A stretch of 64,000 nt of DNA from Labrenzia sp. R4_2 (GCF_017743865.1 NZ_JAGHRJ010000004.1:496001-560000), one strand, 5' to 3'; counted from the stretch's first letter, positions 25,870-36,190 are shown. Notes: generated from the letters alone by a model not told the origin. A program made the numbers and translations.

Positions 25870-25913
25870 GGATCTCCTGTCTTCAGCAAAGCCGAAAATG
25901 ACACTGGAGATCC
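25870..25913 (-). promoter_or_regulatory. Inverted repeat that can hide the leader ORF ribosome site
   Basis: On the minus strand GGATCTCC (25913-25906) is followed after 28 bases by GGAGATCC (25877-25870). The second arm contains the AGGAG ribosome site of the 35-residue ORF. Pairing would block translation, which suits a TPP riboswitch expression platform acting on initiation. There is no following U-run, so it is not a simple terminator. The mechanism is inferred. Confidence 0.55.
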
Positions 25914-25928
25914 GGGAAGAGGCTAAGG

Positions 25929-26016
25929 TTTCCGTCCCTTCGCCGGCATGACCCGGATCAGGTTCTAAGGGTTCGGCGCGATGCCATCTCAGTTCCGGAA
26001 ACCGGAACACCCCTCG
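25929..26016 (-). ncRNA. TPP (thi-box) riboswitch
   Basis: The minus strand shows the conserved thi-box elements in order: GAGGGGTG, CTGAGATGGC, ACCCTTAGAACCTGAT and GGGTCATGCCGGCGAAGGGA. This is the thiamine pyrophosphate aptamer. It precedes the thiX-thiY transporter genes and should switch them off when TPP is plentiful. Confidence 0.95.
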
Positions 26017-26102
26017 GACCAAGCGGGACAATGCCCCGCCAATTTACAAATTGCAAGAGAAACTGCGGAGCACCCGCTAAAAACGCAAGATGCTGGATCT
26101 GC

Positions 26103-27845
26103 TTAGCCGGCTTGCCAGGCAGTGACTGCCTTTTCAACGGCATCTTCGCCGATCGGGCCCTTCTCGAGCGTAAGAATGCCGCGTTTGCCATTCTCATAAA
26201 GCATCGGGATGTCGATCCAGCCACGCTCACGCAGAAGTGCCAAATTGCGTTGTTGCTCATTGGGCAAGCTGGACAACGCAATCCAGAAAAAGCCGGGAGA
26301 GACCTTCACGGATGCCCCGATCAAGGCATCGCCGCGCGCTTCCTCGGTCGGCTTCATGACCAAGCCGGGAACATTGACGATATCACCGCCGGAAAACCCT
26401 TCTGGAAGTTCATATTTGATCTCAACAAGATGGCTTGCCGGCAGGGACGTATCATCGTTGGGCTTGATACGGATATCGACTTTGATATCCCGCTCCGGAA
26501 TTTCGACAGCAGCGGAGAGGACAGACTGCGCTTCACCGCCAAGATCGGTCTCTTCGCCAAGTGTCCAGATGACGGCTCCTTGTGCCGCAGTACCGGTAGA
26601 GCTGGCATCTGCCCCTTCCTCATAAAGGATGGAACGTTGCGCTCCGGAAGCCGGCACCTGGGCTGCCGGTGCCGGTTCGGATTGCTCTGGGCTCACGGCA
26701 GCAAGACTGTCCGGTTGAACGCCCTGACTTACTTCGGCGCTATCCGTCGCTGGCGTATCGACATCGGCAGATGGGGTGCTTTCCACATTCGTCACGATCG
26801 ACGGCTGAGCAACAGTTCCCGGTGCTGTTTCTTGCGGGTTGATGGTCGTCGTTGTCACTGCGCGCGCGTCAGGTGCAACCACATTTGCATCGGTCTCATT
26901 CAAAAGACGATCAGTGTTCTTGCTCGCCTCGTCTGCATCTTCCGAGGATGCGGCCACGGTGTCTTCGACGGGTGCCGCTGGTTCGGTAACAGCCGTTGTT
27001 TCCGGCTCTTGTGAAACAGCCGGTGCGGCGTCGGTCACAGCCTCATCAGACGGCCCGGACAAGAAGAAATAGGCAGCGGCTCCAAGAACCAGAACGGCAA
27101 CCACAGCAGCAGCTGCAATCGGCACTGTCCGGCTTTTTTCGTCCGAACCGCGAAGCGCCGCTGAAGCAGACGATCTTGAACGGCTGGCGCGGGACGATAC
27201 TGGGGCGTCTGTTAAGACTGCTGTTCCGGTCTGCGGCTGAACCACCTCATCTTCAAAGAGCGGTTCTGTTTGAGAGACTTGATCATCCGAGACCGGAGCC
27301 GGTTCGAGTGAAACAGGGTCATAGGCCGGAGGTGTCTCAGGTGAGGATACTGGACCTTCGGGCTCAGCCAGACTTGAACCAGTCGTTCCTGATAGAGGCG
27401 CGGCTTGTGGCGGGCTGTCATATGAAGCATCGGACGAAGGAGCACTTGCGGGCTCTTCGACTGGATAGGCAGACGGCTCCGGAGATGTCACCTGCGGTGC
27501 AGGCGCCGCCGGGGTCTCAACTGGAGAGGTCGTTGTGGCCGCAGGGACAGACGGTGCCGGCTCCGGCTCGCGAACCGGCGGTGCAGCTGGGGTGGCAGGC
27601 GCCGGCGGTGCAGATGGCTGCAATCCCAGGCTTTCTCTGGCAGCTTCCGCCTCGACCTTCCGGATTGCCTCTTCCAGACGAAGTTGTTCTGCTGTGATTT
27701 CCGATGGCGACAGTGGCGGCTCATAGGCCTTGAGCTGATTCACGATGGCATTGCGCGCACGGCTGTAAACGCTGCGCCGCGCTGCACCGTTGCTTTCGGG
27801 CAAGGACGCGATTGTTTTCTTTAATATCGAATAGTAATCAGCCAT
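26103..27845 (-). CDS. Conserved single-span protein with long Pro/Ala-rich linker
   Basis: 580 residues. A conserved helical cytoplasmic head (1-72, MADYYSILKKTIASLPESNG...) is rich in charged residues. A Pro/Ala/Ser/Glu-rich low-complexity linker (about 75-215) is followed by an Arg/Ser patch, a membrane helix (241-263), a second Thr/Ala/Glu-rich linker (265-440) and a C-terminal folded beta-rich domain (about 445-580). Proteins with this head and tail are common in Rhizobiales but I know of no assigned role. The layout would let a cytoplasmic head communicate with a periplasmic domain across a flexible tether. Confidence 0.7.
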   Translation of the reverse strand: MADYYSILKKTIASLPESNGAARRSVYSRARNAIVNQLKAYEPPLSPSEITAEQLRLEEAIRKVEAEAARESLGLQPSAPPAPATPAAPPVREPEPAPSVPAATTTSPVETPAAPAPQVTSPEPSAYPVEEPASAPSSDASYDSPPQAAPLSGTTGSSLAEPEGPVSSPETPPAYDPVSLEPAPVSDDQVSQTEPLFEDEVVQPQTGTAVLTDAPVSSRASRSRSSASAALRGSDEKSRTVPIAAAAVVAVLVLGAAAYFFLSGPSDEAVTDAAPAVSQEPETTAVTEPAAPVEDTVAASSEDADEASKNTDRLLNETDANVVAPDARAVTTTTINPQETAPGTVAQPSIVTNVESTPSADVDTPATDSAEVSQGVQPDSLAAVSPEQSEPAPAAQVPASGAQRSILYEEGADASSTGTAAQGAVIWTLGEETDLGGEAQSVLSAAVEIPERDIKVDIRIKPNDDTSLPASHLVEIKYELPEGFSGGDIVNVPGLVMKPTEEARGDALIGASVKVSPGFFWIALSSLPNEQQRNLALLRERGWIDIPMLYENGKRGILTLEKGPIGEDAVEKAVTAWQAG

Positions 27846-28084
27846 CTTCCTGCCTACCGGCCAACTGCACTCCTGCGTCTCCTGGATCAGATTCGCGACT
27901 TCTTCGTGACTTATACCAAGCTTTCGAAGAGATTTTCGCCTATCAGATCGCGCGAGACGCGCACAATTGTCGCTCCATCTTGCTTCTGATGCCGGAGACC
28001 CCGGACTTCAAAAGCTGCCGAGTGCGTAGCGATTCGCAACGCACTCTAAGCATCTTTTATATTGTCTTGTTTACGTCAATTCGC
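27846..28084. other. Intergenic spacer downstream of purA
   Basis: This 239-bp region separates the purA stop from the start of the 580-residue gene, both on the minus strand. It contains the hairpin at 28020-28046 and presumably the promoter of the downstream gene. Nothing else is recognised. Confidence 0.35.
28020..28046 (-). terminator. Strong hairpin after purA, probable terminator
   Basis: Stem GAGTGCGT / ACGCACTC with a nested GCG-ATT-CGC stem inside, so nearly the full 27 bases can pair. The following minus-strand bases include only TTTT a few positions later, so termination is likely but not classical. Confidence 0.5.
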
Positions 28085-29377
28085 TCAGTCTTGGAAAGGA
28101 TTCTGCACAAGAATTGTGTCATCGCGTTCCGGACTGGTCGACAAGATCGCGACCGGTGCACCAATCAGCTCTTCAACATGCCGTACGTATTTGATCGCTT
28201 GCGCCGGAAGCTCAGCCCAAGTCCGCGCACCTTCAGTGGATTCTTTCCAACCCGGCATGCTCTCGTAGATCGGCTTGACCCGTTCCTGGGCGCCTTGTGA
28301 CGCTGGAAGATAGTCGATGCGCTCGCCGTCGAGTTCGTAGCCAACGCAGATCTTGATTTCCTCAAGACCATCCAGAACATCAAGCTTGGTCAGCGCGATC
28401 CCATTGATACCGGACGTACAAACGGTCTGACGCACAAGAACCGCATCAAACCAGCCACAACGGCGGCGGCGGCCGGTCACAGTGCCGAACTCATGACCAC
28501 GGGTCCCTAGAAACTCACCAACCTCGTTTTCCTGCTCGGTCGGGAAAGGCCCCTCGCCCACACGCGTAGTGTACGCCTTTGTAATACCAAGAACATAGTC
28601 GACCGACCCAGGTCCAAGGCCGCAGCCAGTTGCAGCCTGCCCGGCCACTGTGTTGGACGATGTCACGAACGGGTATGTACCGTGGTCGATGTCGAGAAGA
28701 GCGCCTTGTGCCCCTTCGAACAGAATCCGTTTGCCCTGGCGGCGTTGTTCGTCGAGCAAATACCAAACCTTGTCCATGTAAGGCAGAACCTGATCTGCAA
28801 CGCTGGACAGCTCTTCGAAAATGGCGTCCGCTGAGATTTCGTCCTGCCCCAGCCCCCGGCGCAAAGCATTGTGGTGGGTCAGAAGTCGGTCGATTTTCGC
28901 CGGAAGCGTTGTGAGGTTTTTCAGATCCATCAAACGGATCGCACGGCGGCCAACCTTGTCTTCATATGCCGGACCGATACCGCGTTTTGTTGTGCCGATT
29001 TTGGTGCCGGTATTGGAGTTTTCGCGAAGAGCGTCCAATTCCCGGTGCAAAGACAGGATCAAGGTTGCGTTTTCAGCCACCCGCAGGCTTTCAGGCGTAA
29101 CGACCACGCCTTGCTCACCGAGCCGCTTGACCTCTTCGGCCAACGCGTGGGGATCCAGCACAACACCATTGCCGATCACAGACAATTTGCCTGGACGGGC
29201 CACACCGGATGGCAGCAAGGAGAGCTTGTAGCTCACACCGTCAATAACGAGTGTATGTCCAGCGTTGTGTCCGCCCTGGAACCTTACAATGACATCGGCT
29301 TGTTCCGACAACCAGTCGACAATCTTGCCTTTGCCTTCGTCACCCCATTGCGAACCGACAACAACCACATTCGCCAT
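28085..29377 (-). CDS. purA: Adenylosuccinate synthetase PurA
   Basis: 430 residues, the usual bacterial length. The N-terminal P-loop-like motif [14 protein letters not shown] is at residues 8-21; [21 protein letters not shown] and [23 protein letters not shown] are signature segments; the C-terminal [11 protein letters not shown] is typical. It condenses IMP and aspartate using GTP, the first committed step from IMP to AMP. It stands alone, divergent from an EamA transporter. Confidence 0.98.
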   Translation of the reverse strand: MANVVVVGSQWGDEGKGKIVDWLSEQADVIVRFQGGHNAGHTLVIDGVSYKLSLLPSGVARPGKLSVIGNGVVLDPHALAEEVKRLGEQGVVVTPESLRVAENATLILSLHRELDALRENSNTGTKIGTTKRGIGPAYEDKVGRRAIRLMDLKNLTTLPAKIDRLLTHHNALRRGLGQDEISADAIFEELSSVADQVLPYMDKVWYLLDEQRRQGKRILFEGAQGALLDIDHGTYPFVTSSNTVAGQAATGCGLGPGSVDYVLGITKAYTTRVGEGPFPTEQENEVGEFLGTRGHEFGTVTGRRRRCGWFDAVLVRQTVCTSGINGIALTKLDVLDGLEEIKICVGYELDGERIDYLPASQGAQERVKPIYESMPGWKESTEGARTWAELPAQAIKYVRHVEELIGAPVAILSTSPERDDTILVQNPFQD

Positions 29378-29679
29378 CTAACTTTTGCTCTCCTAAAGCA
29401 GGTTCGTGACGTCCTTGACGCCAACACAACAAGCCCCGGACAAGGCCCCGGGGCAAACGGCGCGGACTATAGACAGGATTGGTTTGCCGCGCGAGTCTTC
29501 CCAGCCATTTAATTGAAGAATTGCGCAAGCTACCGGACAAACTCTCCCCAATTCCGGTTCTTGTTCGTTTTATCGCTGTGCAAGACAAGCCTGAGCGGCC
29601 AACATTCGCTCGGTTTTCGGGTGTCGGGAACCGAAAACACATGGTACCCGGGAGACATTCACCTGGTTGGAGCTCCCAC

Positions 29680-30585
29680 ATGAAATTGCAGCATTGGATC
29701 TTGCTGATTTGTCTCGGCGCGATTTGGGGCGGATCGTTTATCTTTGCCAAGGTTGCGGTTGCCGAAATCCCTCCGCTGACGCTGGTATTTTTCCGCGTCG
29801 CGTCCGCCTGCCTCGCACTCTGGCTTGTGCTCTGGGCCCAAGGCACCCTGAAGCAGTTTCCTATCAAGATGGCGGCCTCGTTTCTGGCAATGGGCCTATT
29901 GAACAACGTTATTCCGTTTTCGCTGCTCTTTGCAGGACAGACTGTGATCGGGGCAGGTCTTGCGTCTATCCTCAACGCAACGACACCGGTCTTCACCGTT
30001 TTGGTCGCCGGAGTTCTGTTCCGCCAAGAAACTCTCGGCATTCACAAGATCGCCGGAATTGTTCTCGGGATCACCGGCGTCGCAACAATGCTTTCTGGCA
30101 GTTTGTCCGGCATAGTCTCAGACCCCTTATGGGCTCAGGTTGCATGTCTGGGAGCAGCGCTGTCCTATGCCTTTGCAGCAACCTTTGCAAAACGCTTCAA
30201 AGGCCTCCCGCCCCTGATCTCGGCAACTGGTCAATTGTCCGGTTCAACCCTGATCATGGCCCCGATCGCTCTGTTCGCATCCGGTTCTTGGAGCGTGGCG
30301 GATCCAAGCCTCATTGCCTGGCTCAACGTTCTCGCGCTCGGCATCTTCGCGACAGCACTTGCTTACCTGATGTACTTTCGGCTTCTGGCCGAAGCTGGCG
30401 CGACCAACGCTTCGCTGGTCACGCTTCTGGTGCCAGCCAGCGCCTTGTTCTTTGGCTGGCTTTTGTTGGGCGAGGAACTGTCGGCGATCCAACTTGCCGG
30501 CTTCGCACTCTTGTTAAGTGGGCTGGTCGTTCTTGATGGGCGGCTCTTCGCCCGTTTCAAACCAGTATCCACGTCCGCAAAATAG
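29680..30585 (+). CDS. EamA/DMT-family transporter
   Basis: 301 residues with about ten predicted membrane spans arranged as two EamA repeats; the first begins LICLGAIWGGSFIFAK and the second ALSYAFAATFAKRFKG. Members export amino acids or other metabolites; the substrate is not visible. ATG 29680 is chosen for GGAG seven bases upstream (29669-29672); the open frame extends 67 codons further upstream without membrane character. Convergent with serA. Confidence 0.88.
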   Translation: MKLQHWILLICLGAIWGGSFIFAKVAVAEIPPLTLVFFRVASACLALWLVLWAQGTLKQFPIKMAASFLAMGLLNNVIPFSLLFAGQTVIGAGLASILNATTPVFTVLVAGVLFRQETLGIHKIAGIVLGITGVATMLSGSLSGIVSDPLWAQVACLGAALSYAFAATFAKRFKGLPPLISATGQLSGSTLIMAPIALFASGSWSVADPSLIAWLNVLALGIFATALAYLMYFRLLAEAGATNASLVTLLVPASALFFGWLLLGEELSAIQLAGFALLLSGLVVLDGRLFARFKPVSTSAK

Positions 30586-30588
30586 CAA

Positions 30589-30616
30589 GCGCCCGGATGA
30601 CTTTTCAACCGGGCGC
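30589..30616. terminator. Hairpin between convergent EamA and serA genes
   Basis: Stem GCGCCCGG / CCGGGCGC with a 12-base loop in the 39-base space between two convergent stops. The T-runs are weak, so efficiency is uncertain. Confidence 0.6.
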
Positions 30617-30624
30617 CCTTGGTG

Positions 30625-32211
30625 TCAAAAGCGAAGCGGCTTGACTTGCTTCACATGGGAGACCGTCTCCAAGCGGGCCATGACCTCTTTTGAGACCGGA
30701 GCATCCACTTCAACGAGACATATCGCTTCCTCTCCCGGTGCTGTCCGGCCGAGGTTGAAGGTCGCAATATTTACCTCGTTGTTGCCCAATTCCATTCCAA
30801 GGTGGCCGATAAAACCCGGTTTGTCTTCGTTGGTGATGTAAAGCATGTGCTCGCCGAGCTCAGCTTCCATATTGATACCTTTAACCTGGATGATCCGAGG
30901 CTTGCCGTCGGCGAACACCGTCCCGGCAACGGAGCGGCTTTGGCGCTCGGTTTCCACAGTCAGGCGGATGTAGGTCTCATACGCCCCTTGCTTGTCCCGC
31001 CGGACCTCTTCGATTTGCATGCCCCTTTCTTTCGCCAGGATAGGTGCAGAGACCATGTTGACGGTCTGCAAAAGCGGTGTCAGCAATCCTGTGAGTGCTG
31101 CCGATGTCAGTGCCTGAACGTTCATGTCGGCGACGGCACCGGCATATTCCAGGCGAACCCGTTCAATGCCGGTTTCAGTAAGCTGTCCAGCGAAAGACCC
31201 TAACTGCTCGGCCAACCGGACAAACGGCGCCAGTTTCGGCGCTTCTTCCGCCGTAATTGACGGCATGTTGAGTGCATTCCGGACAGCACCGCTCAAGAGG
31301 TAGTCGCACATTTGCTCGGCAACTTGCAGAGCAACGTTCTCTTGGGCTTCCTCCGTTGAGGCTCCAAGATGCGGTGTCGACACGAAGTTTGGCGCGCCGA
31401 AAAGCACATTTTCCTTGGCCGGTTCATCGACAAAGACGTCGAAAGCGGCGCCCGCAAGTTTCCCGCTATCAAGTGCATCACGGACAGCCTGTTCATCAGC
31501 AAGACCACCGCGGGCACAGTTGATGAGGTAAGCCCCGTCCCGCATTTGGGCGATCGCGGCCGCATCAATGATGTTCCGCGTCTTATCAGTGAGCGGTGTG
31601 TGCAACGTGATGAAGTCAGACCGGGAGAGAAGCCCTTCCAGTTCCACCTTCTCGACGCCGAGCGCAAGCGCCCGTTCCGGCGTCAGGAACGGGTCAAAGG
31701 CGATTACCTTCATCTTGAGGCCGATACCCCGCTCGGCAACGATCGATCCAATGTTTCCACAGCCGATCAGGCCCAAGGTTTTGCCGGTTATCTCACGTCC
31801 CATGAACCGGGACTTCTCCCACTTGCCGGCCTGGGTCGACGCATCAGCGGCCGGTATTTGACGGGCCACCGCCATCATCATGGAAATCGCGTGTTCGGCC
31901 GTCGTGATGGCATTACCGAACGGCGTGTTCATCACGATGATGCCGCGTGCCGTGGCCTTGGGAATGTCGACATTGTCGACGCCGATCCCTGCACGGCCGA
32001 CAACTTTCAGGTTGTCCGCTGCAGCAATGATTTTTTCGGTCACCTTCGTGGCAGAACGGATCGCCAGACCATCGTACTGACCGATAATCTCGCGCAGTTT
32101 TTCCTTGTCCTTGCCAACATCTGGCAGGAAATCCGCCTCCACACCGCGATCCTTGAAGATCTGCACGGCAGCTGGAGACAACTTGTCAGAAATCAATACT
32201 TTCGGGGCCAT
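30625..32211 (-). CDS. serA: D-3-phosphoglycerate dehydrogenase SerA
   Basis: 528 residues, the long form. The substrate domain and NAD domain (GKTLGLIGCGNIGSIVAERGIGL, residues about 140-165; catalytic His in STPHLGASTEEAQ) are followed by an intervening allosteric-substrate-binding domain (about 315-450) and a C-terminal ACT domain (about 455-528, LYITNEDKPGFIGHLG). It oxidises 3-phosphoglycerate in the first step of serine synthesis, with serine feedback through ACT expected. It lies 78 bases downstream of serC, forming a serC-serA operon. Confidence 0.97.
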   Translation of the reverse strand: MAPKVLISDKLSPAAVQIFKDRGVEADFLPDVGKDKEKLREIIGQYDGLAIRSATKVTEKIIAAADNLKVVGRAGIGVDNVDIPKATARGIIVMNTPFGNAITTAEHAISMMMAVARQIPAADASTQAGKWEKSRFMGREITGKTLGLIGCGNIGSIVAERGIGLKMKVIAFDPFLTPERALALGVEKVELEGLLSRSDFITLHTPLTDKTRNIIDAAAIAQMRDGAYLINCARGGLADEQAVRDALDSGKLAGAAFDVFVDEPAKENVLFGAPNFVSTPHLGASTEEAQENVALQVAEQMCDYLLSGAVRNALNMPSITAEEAPKLAPFVRLAEQLGSFAGQLTETGIERVRLEYAGAVADMNVQALTSAALTGLLTPLLQTVNMVSAPILAKERGMQIEEVRRDKQGAYETYIRLTVETERQSRSVAGTVFADGKPRIIQVKGINMEAELGEHMLYITNEDKPGFIGHLGMELGNNEVNIATFNLGRTAPGEEAICLVEVDAPVSKEVMARLETVSHVKQVKPLRF

Positions 32212-32289
32212 ATGAGCCTCTCCTTGACATCAATACCTGACCGGGCAGCGTACCGCCCGGCATTGGACTTAGCTGTTCAAAGAACAGGC

Positions 32290-33468
32290 TCAGGCGGCCT
32301 GAGCGTGTTTCGCTTTTTCGGTTTGGAAGGCCCAATCCAGCCAGGACGTCAGCGCTTCCAGATCGCTGGCCTCAACGGTTGCCCCTGCCCAGATCCGAAG
32401 ACCGGATGGTGCATCCCGGTAAGCGCCGATATCATAAGCAACGCCTTCACTATCGAGCAGGGAAACCATGCCCTTCGCGAAAGCGGCCTGCTGCTCATCT
32501 GACAGGGCTAGAATGTCCGGATCAACCACGGTCAGACAGACGGACGTGTTGGACCGGTTGGCAGGATCCTTCGGTAGAAAATCGACCCAAGGCGTCTGAT
32601 CAACCCAGTCAGCCAGAACCTGAAGGTTGCCGTCAGCGCGCGCAACAAGACCGGCCAAACCGCCGAGATCGTCAGCCCATTTCAGGGCATCGAGATAGTC
32701 TTCAACGCACAGCATTGACGGCGTGTTGATCGTCTCGCCGCGGAATATCCCTTCAATCAACTTCCCGCCTTTGGTCAGGCGGAAAATCTTCGGCAAGGGC
32801 CAAGCCGGGGAATAGGTTTCAAGGCGTTCGACAGCGCGCGGACTGAGGATCAGCATGCCATGTGCAGCTTCACCGCCAAGCACTTTTTGCCAGGAAAACG
32901 TCACCACATCGAGCTTGGCAAAGTCCAGCTCCTGAGCGAATGCGGCCGAAGTCGCATCGCAGATTGTCAGACCTTCGCGGTTCGCTGGAATCCAATCTGC
33001 GTTCGGCACACGGACGCCCGATGTGGTCCCATTCCATGTGAAGACGACATCATTCGAAAAGTCGACCGTCGCAAGGTCCGGCAGCTCGCCATAAGGCGCT
33101 TCTATCTTGCGGACATTTTCCAGCTTCAGCTGTTTGACCACATCGGTCACCCAACCGGATCCGAAGCTTTCCCAGGCGGGCATGTCGACGCCCCGGGCAC
33201 CGAGCAATGACCACATGGCCATTTCAACTGCGCCGGTATCGGAGGCCGGAACGATGCCAATGCGGTAATCTGTTGGAACGTTCAGGACCTTGCGTGTCAG
33301 CTCAATGGCTTCCGCAAGTTTGGCCTTGCCCGGCTTGGCGCGGTGCGACCGTCCAAGCGGTGCATCGGAAAGCGCTTCCAGCGACCAGCCGGGACGCTTG
33401 GAGCAGGGACCAGAAGAAAAATTGGGATTGGCCGGACGCACGTCCGGCTTGGAGATAACTATGCTCAT
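32290..33468 (-). CDS. serC: Phosphoserine aminotransferase SerC
   Basis: 392 residues of the longer alphaproteobacterial SerC type. PLP-binding Lys lies in [15 protein letters not shown] (about residue 200); the N-terminal [14 protein letters not shown] is the family start. It transaminates 3-phosphohydroxypyruvate with glutamate to give phosphoserine. First gene of serC-serA. The 158-base space upstream contains the Omp gene terminator. Confidence 0.96.
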   Translation of the reverse strand: MSIVISKPDVRPANPNFSSGPCSKRPGWSLEALSDAPLGRSHRAKPGKAKLAEAIELTRKVLNVPTDYRIGIVPASDTGAVEMAMWSLLGARGVDMPAWESFGSGWVTDVVKQLKLENVRKIEAPYGELPDLATVDFSNDVVFTWNGTTSGVRVPNADWIPANREGLTICDATSAAFAQELDFAKLDVVTFSWQKVLGGEAAHGMLILSPRAVERLETYSPAWPLPKIFRLTKGGKLIEGIFRGETINTPSMLCVEDYLDALKWADDLGGLAGLVARADGNLQVLADWVDQTPWVDFLPKDPANRSNTSVCLTVVDPDILALSDEQQAAFAKGMVSLLDSEGVAYDIGAYRDAPSGLRIWAGATVEASDLEALTSWLDWAFQTEKAKHAQAA

Positions 33469-33573
33469 TTCAAGTCTACCCTCACAGATAGGAGCCCCTC
33501 GTTGGGGAGGGGTGGCCCACCTATGGGGATAAAGCCGAACGGCAGTTACGTCAATTCAATTGCGAAAAAGACG

Positions 33574-33606
33574 AGAAAAAGGGCCGGTCGATGACCAGCC
33601 CTTTCG
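33574..33606 (-). terminator. Rho-independent terminator of the Omp25-like gene
   Basis: Minus-strand stem AAAGGGCTGGTC / GACCGGCCCTTT with an ATC loop and a following T-run. Confidence 0.85.
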
Positions 33607-33626
33607 CCAACACGTATGCTGGATAA

Positions 33627-34442
33627 TCAGAAATTGCTCGTGATCGGGCCGGCTGGATAATATGCCGGAGCCGCTGCAGGTGCGTTGAATGTGTAGCGCG
33701 CACCAATGCGGAACTCGTGAGCGGTCAAATCTTCCCAGACTTCACGGGATTCACCGGTGCCAACGTTATAAAGCTTCACGGTTTTTGCTTCGCCAAGGTC
33801 CTTATACCGGTAACCCGCATCGATGCTCCAATTCGGCGTCACAGCGTATTCTGCACCTGCCATCAAGGCCCAGGCAAAATTCCAATCGCCGTTGCTGCCG
33901 TCATAGCTGGAAAACGTACCGTCCGGGTTGAGGGACGTTTTGTTGCTGGCGCTCACGTATGACGCACCGATACCGGCACCGACATAAGGTGTGATCCGGT
34001 TCCAGGTCGCAAGATCGACATAACCGTTCAGCATGACGGTCCAGACGTCGATATCGGCCTTCTCGGTTGAGAATTGGCCTGCAGCCGCACAGCCACCACA
34101 CGGCGCGTAGCCGGTTGCAGTCGCCTTGGCTTCATAATCGACCGTGACATCACTTCTGAAGTATCGGTTGAACTGATAACCGACACCTGCGCCAATCATC
34201 CAGGTGTTGTCGAGGCTTTCGCGCTCATAGCGCAGTCCACCGATCGCGGAATCGCTGAAACTTCCACTGGGGTCGCCGTAGACCTTGTAGCCGATATCAC
34301 CGCGCAAGTAGAAACCGCCAACGGCCGCAGGAGCGACCGGAACGTGTTCAATGACCGGCGTCGGCAAGTCTGCTGCAAAACCCGCAGTGGACAGCACAAC
34401 AGCAAAGCCGGTCAAAGACAAACGTTTAAAGAATCTATCCAT
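33627..34442 (-). CDS. Omp25/Omp31-like outer membrane beta-barrel protein
   Basis: 271 residues. A signal peptide (about 1-23, cleavage after GFA-AD) is followed by alternating beta strands typical of an eight-stranded barrel (FYLRGDIGYKVYG; WMIGAGVGYQFNRYFRSDVTVDYE; ITPYVGAGIGASYV; WSIDAGYRYKDLG) ending in Phe (SNF), the outer-membrane insertion signal. A Cys-Gly-Gly-Cys in one loop may form a disulfide. This family is abundant in Rhizobiales outer membranes and can bind hemin or surfaces. AGAGGA precedes the ATG. Confidence 0.9.
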   Translation of the reverse strand: MDRFFKRLSLTGFAVVLSTAGFAADLPTPVIEHVPVAPAAVGGFYLRGDIGYKVYGDPSGSFSDSAIGGLRYERESLDNTWMIGAGVGYQFNRYFRSDVTVDYEAKATATGYAPCGGCAAAGQFSTEKADIDVWTVMLNGYVDLATWNRITPYVGAGIGASYVSASNKTSLNPDGTFSSYDGSNGDWNFAWALMAGAEYAVTPNWSIDAGYRYKDLGEAKTVKLYNVGTGESREVWEDLTAHEFRIGARYTFNAPAAAPAYYPAGPITSNF

Positions 34443-34605
34443 GTCTTCGTCCTCTTTCGATGTAGCGTCTGCATTTCATTGCCGACACACCAATCTCCAG
34501 GCCAAAAATGACGCGTATTCATTAAGGTTGACTTAACTGTGTTCTTTAACCGAGTTTTTTTACGTAAATGAATGGTAAACTCTATGCCTTGCTTTTTACC
34601 AAACA

Positions 34606-34634
34606 TTAAAAAAGCCAGCTGAATCAGCTGGCTT
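34606..34634 (-). terminator. Rho-independent terminator of glmM
   Basis: Near-perfect inverted repeat AAGCCAGCTGA / TCAGCTGGCTT, followed on the minus strand by T6. Confidence 0.88.
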
Positions 34635-34674
34635 GATTGTTAAGAACGTAAGTGAATCTCAGAGGGGGCAGGCG

Positions 34675-36018
34675 CTACGCAGCGGAAGACGCAACAACCC
34701 CGGCAATATCGTTCACAACTTGTTTAACCAAATCCGCGTCATCGCCTTCAGCCATAACCCGAATCAAAGGTTCTGTCCCAGAAGCCCTGATCACGAGACG
34801 GCCGGATGTTCCGAGACGGGCTTCGCCGTCCTCAATCGCAGATTTTACCTCGGAATGCTGGAGTGGCGCGCCGCCTTTGTAACGGACGTTTTTCAGGATT
34901 TGCGGAACAGGCTCAAACCGGCGGCAAACTTCTGACACGGGTTTATCCTGCTGCTTGATGCAAGCCATAATCTGAAGTGCCGCGATCAGCCCGTCACCCG
35001 TGGTCGCGAAGTCCGACAGAACAATATGGCCAGACTGCTCCCCGCCCACGTTGAAGCCATTGGCGCGCATATGTTCAACCACATAACGATCGCCGACTTT
35101 CGTGCGCTCAAGACCGAGCCCCAGATCCCCTAAATACCGTTCCAGCCCAAGATTGGACATAACAGTTGCAACAATACCGTTGCCTGCCAAGCGGCCGTTG
35201 GCTTGCCAGGAATGGGCAACCACCGCCATCAACTGGTCACCGTCAACTACGTTTCCGTTTTCATCTACGATGATCACCCGGTCCGCATCGCCATCAAGAG
35301 CGATGCCGATGTCGGCGCGCACTTCATGAACCTTCTTGGACAATGCATCTGTGGAGGTCGAACCGCAGTCCTTGTTGATGTTGAACCCATCCGGAGACAC
35401 GCCCATCCGGATTACATCCGCACCGAGCTCAAAAAGGGCATCCGGCGCAACTTTGTAGGCCGCGCCATTGGCGCAATCGACGACAACCCGCAGGCCTTCA
35501 AGGCTCATCTTACGCGGCAGGGTGCGCTTGGCCGTTTCAATGTAGCGTTCTTGGGCCCCGTCAATTCGTTTGGCTCGTCCAAGCTCCTGAGCGCCTGCAA
35601 GATGCGGTGTCAGATCGCTTTCGACGAGTTCCTCAATGGACTTCTCGATATCGTCACTCAGTTTGAATCCGTCAGGCCCAAAGAACTTGATGCCATTGTC
35701 CTGGAAGGGATTGTGAGACGCGGAGATCATGACACCAAGATCCGTACGTAAGGAACGGGTCAGCATCGCAACAGCAGGAGTTGGAAGAGGCCCGAGCAGG
35801 AAAACATCCATACCGACCGACGTAAAACCTGCCACCAGAGCATTTTCCAGCATGTAACCGGACAGTCTTGTGTCTTTTCCGATGACAACACGATGGCGAT
35901 GACCGCCATTCTTAAACACCAGGCCCGCCGCCATGCCGATCTTAAGAGCCATTTCCGCGGTCATAGGATAGGCATTCGCCTGTCCGCGAATACCGTCGGT
36001 GCCAAAGAACTTGCGCAT
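34675..36018 (-). CDS. glmM: Phosphoglucosamine mutase GlmM
   Basis: 447 residues. [11 protein letters not shown] at the start, the phospho-Ser loop [18 protein letters not shown] (about residues 98-115), the metal site DGDADR (about 240-245) and the sugar loop GEQSGHI are all present. It converts glucosamine-6-phosphate to glucosamine-1-phosphate for UDP-GlcNAc, needed for peptidoglycan and lipid A. It follows ftsH as in most Rhizobiales, but a terminator separates them. Confidence 0.97.
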   Translation of the reverse strand: MRKFFGTDGIRGQANAYPMTAEMALKIGMAAGLVFKNGGHRHRVVIGKDTRLSGYMLENALVAGFTSVGMDVFLLGPLPTPAVAMLTRSLRTDLGVMISASHNPFQDNGIKFFGPDGFKLSDDIEKSIEELVESDLTPHLAGAQELGRAKRIDGAQERYIETAKRTLPRKMSLEGLRVVVDCANGAAYKVAPDALFELGADVIRMGVSPDGFNINKDCGSTSTDALSKKVHEVRADIGIALDGDADRVIIVDENGNVVDGDQLMAVVAHSWQANGRLAGNGIVATVMSNLGLERYLGDLGLGLERTKVGDRYVVEHMRANGFNVGGEQSGHIVLSDFATTGDGLIAALQIMACIKQQDKPVSEVCRRFEPVPQILKNVRYKGGAPLQHSEVKSAIEDGEARLGTSGRLVIRASGTEPLIRVMAEGDDADLVKQVVNDIAGVVASSAA

Positions 36019-36137
36019 AAACCAAACCTTGTCGTTTTCGAATCTTTGTCGTTGTAACCGAGATTACCGGCGCGGTGTGTCACATCTTATGAGCAAATGT
36101 TACCACCGGCGGCCAGTTCATATCTATCCAAACACAT

Positions 36138-36166
36138 GAAAAATGCCCGGTGAGGCACCGGGCACT
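36138..36166 (-). terminator. Rho-independent terminator of ftsH
   Basis: Stem TGCCCGGTG / CACCGGGCA with a 3-base loop; on the minus strand a T-run follows. Confidence 0.88.
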
Positions 36167-36190
36167 TTAATTGTTCAATAGAGGGGCGTC

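Noticed and set aside
25849..26031. A 60-codon minus-strand frame across the TPP riboswitch
   Set aside because: It overlaps the conserved aptamer and has no ribosome site; the RNA structure explains the sequence.
31369..32502. A 377-codon plus-strand open frame
   Set aside because: It is antisense to serA and serC and shows no domain.
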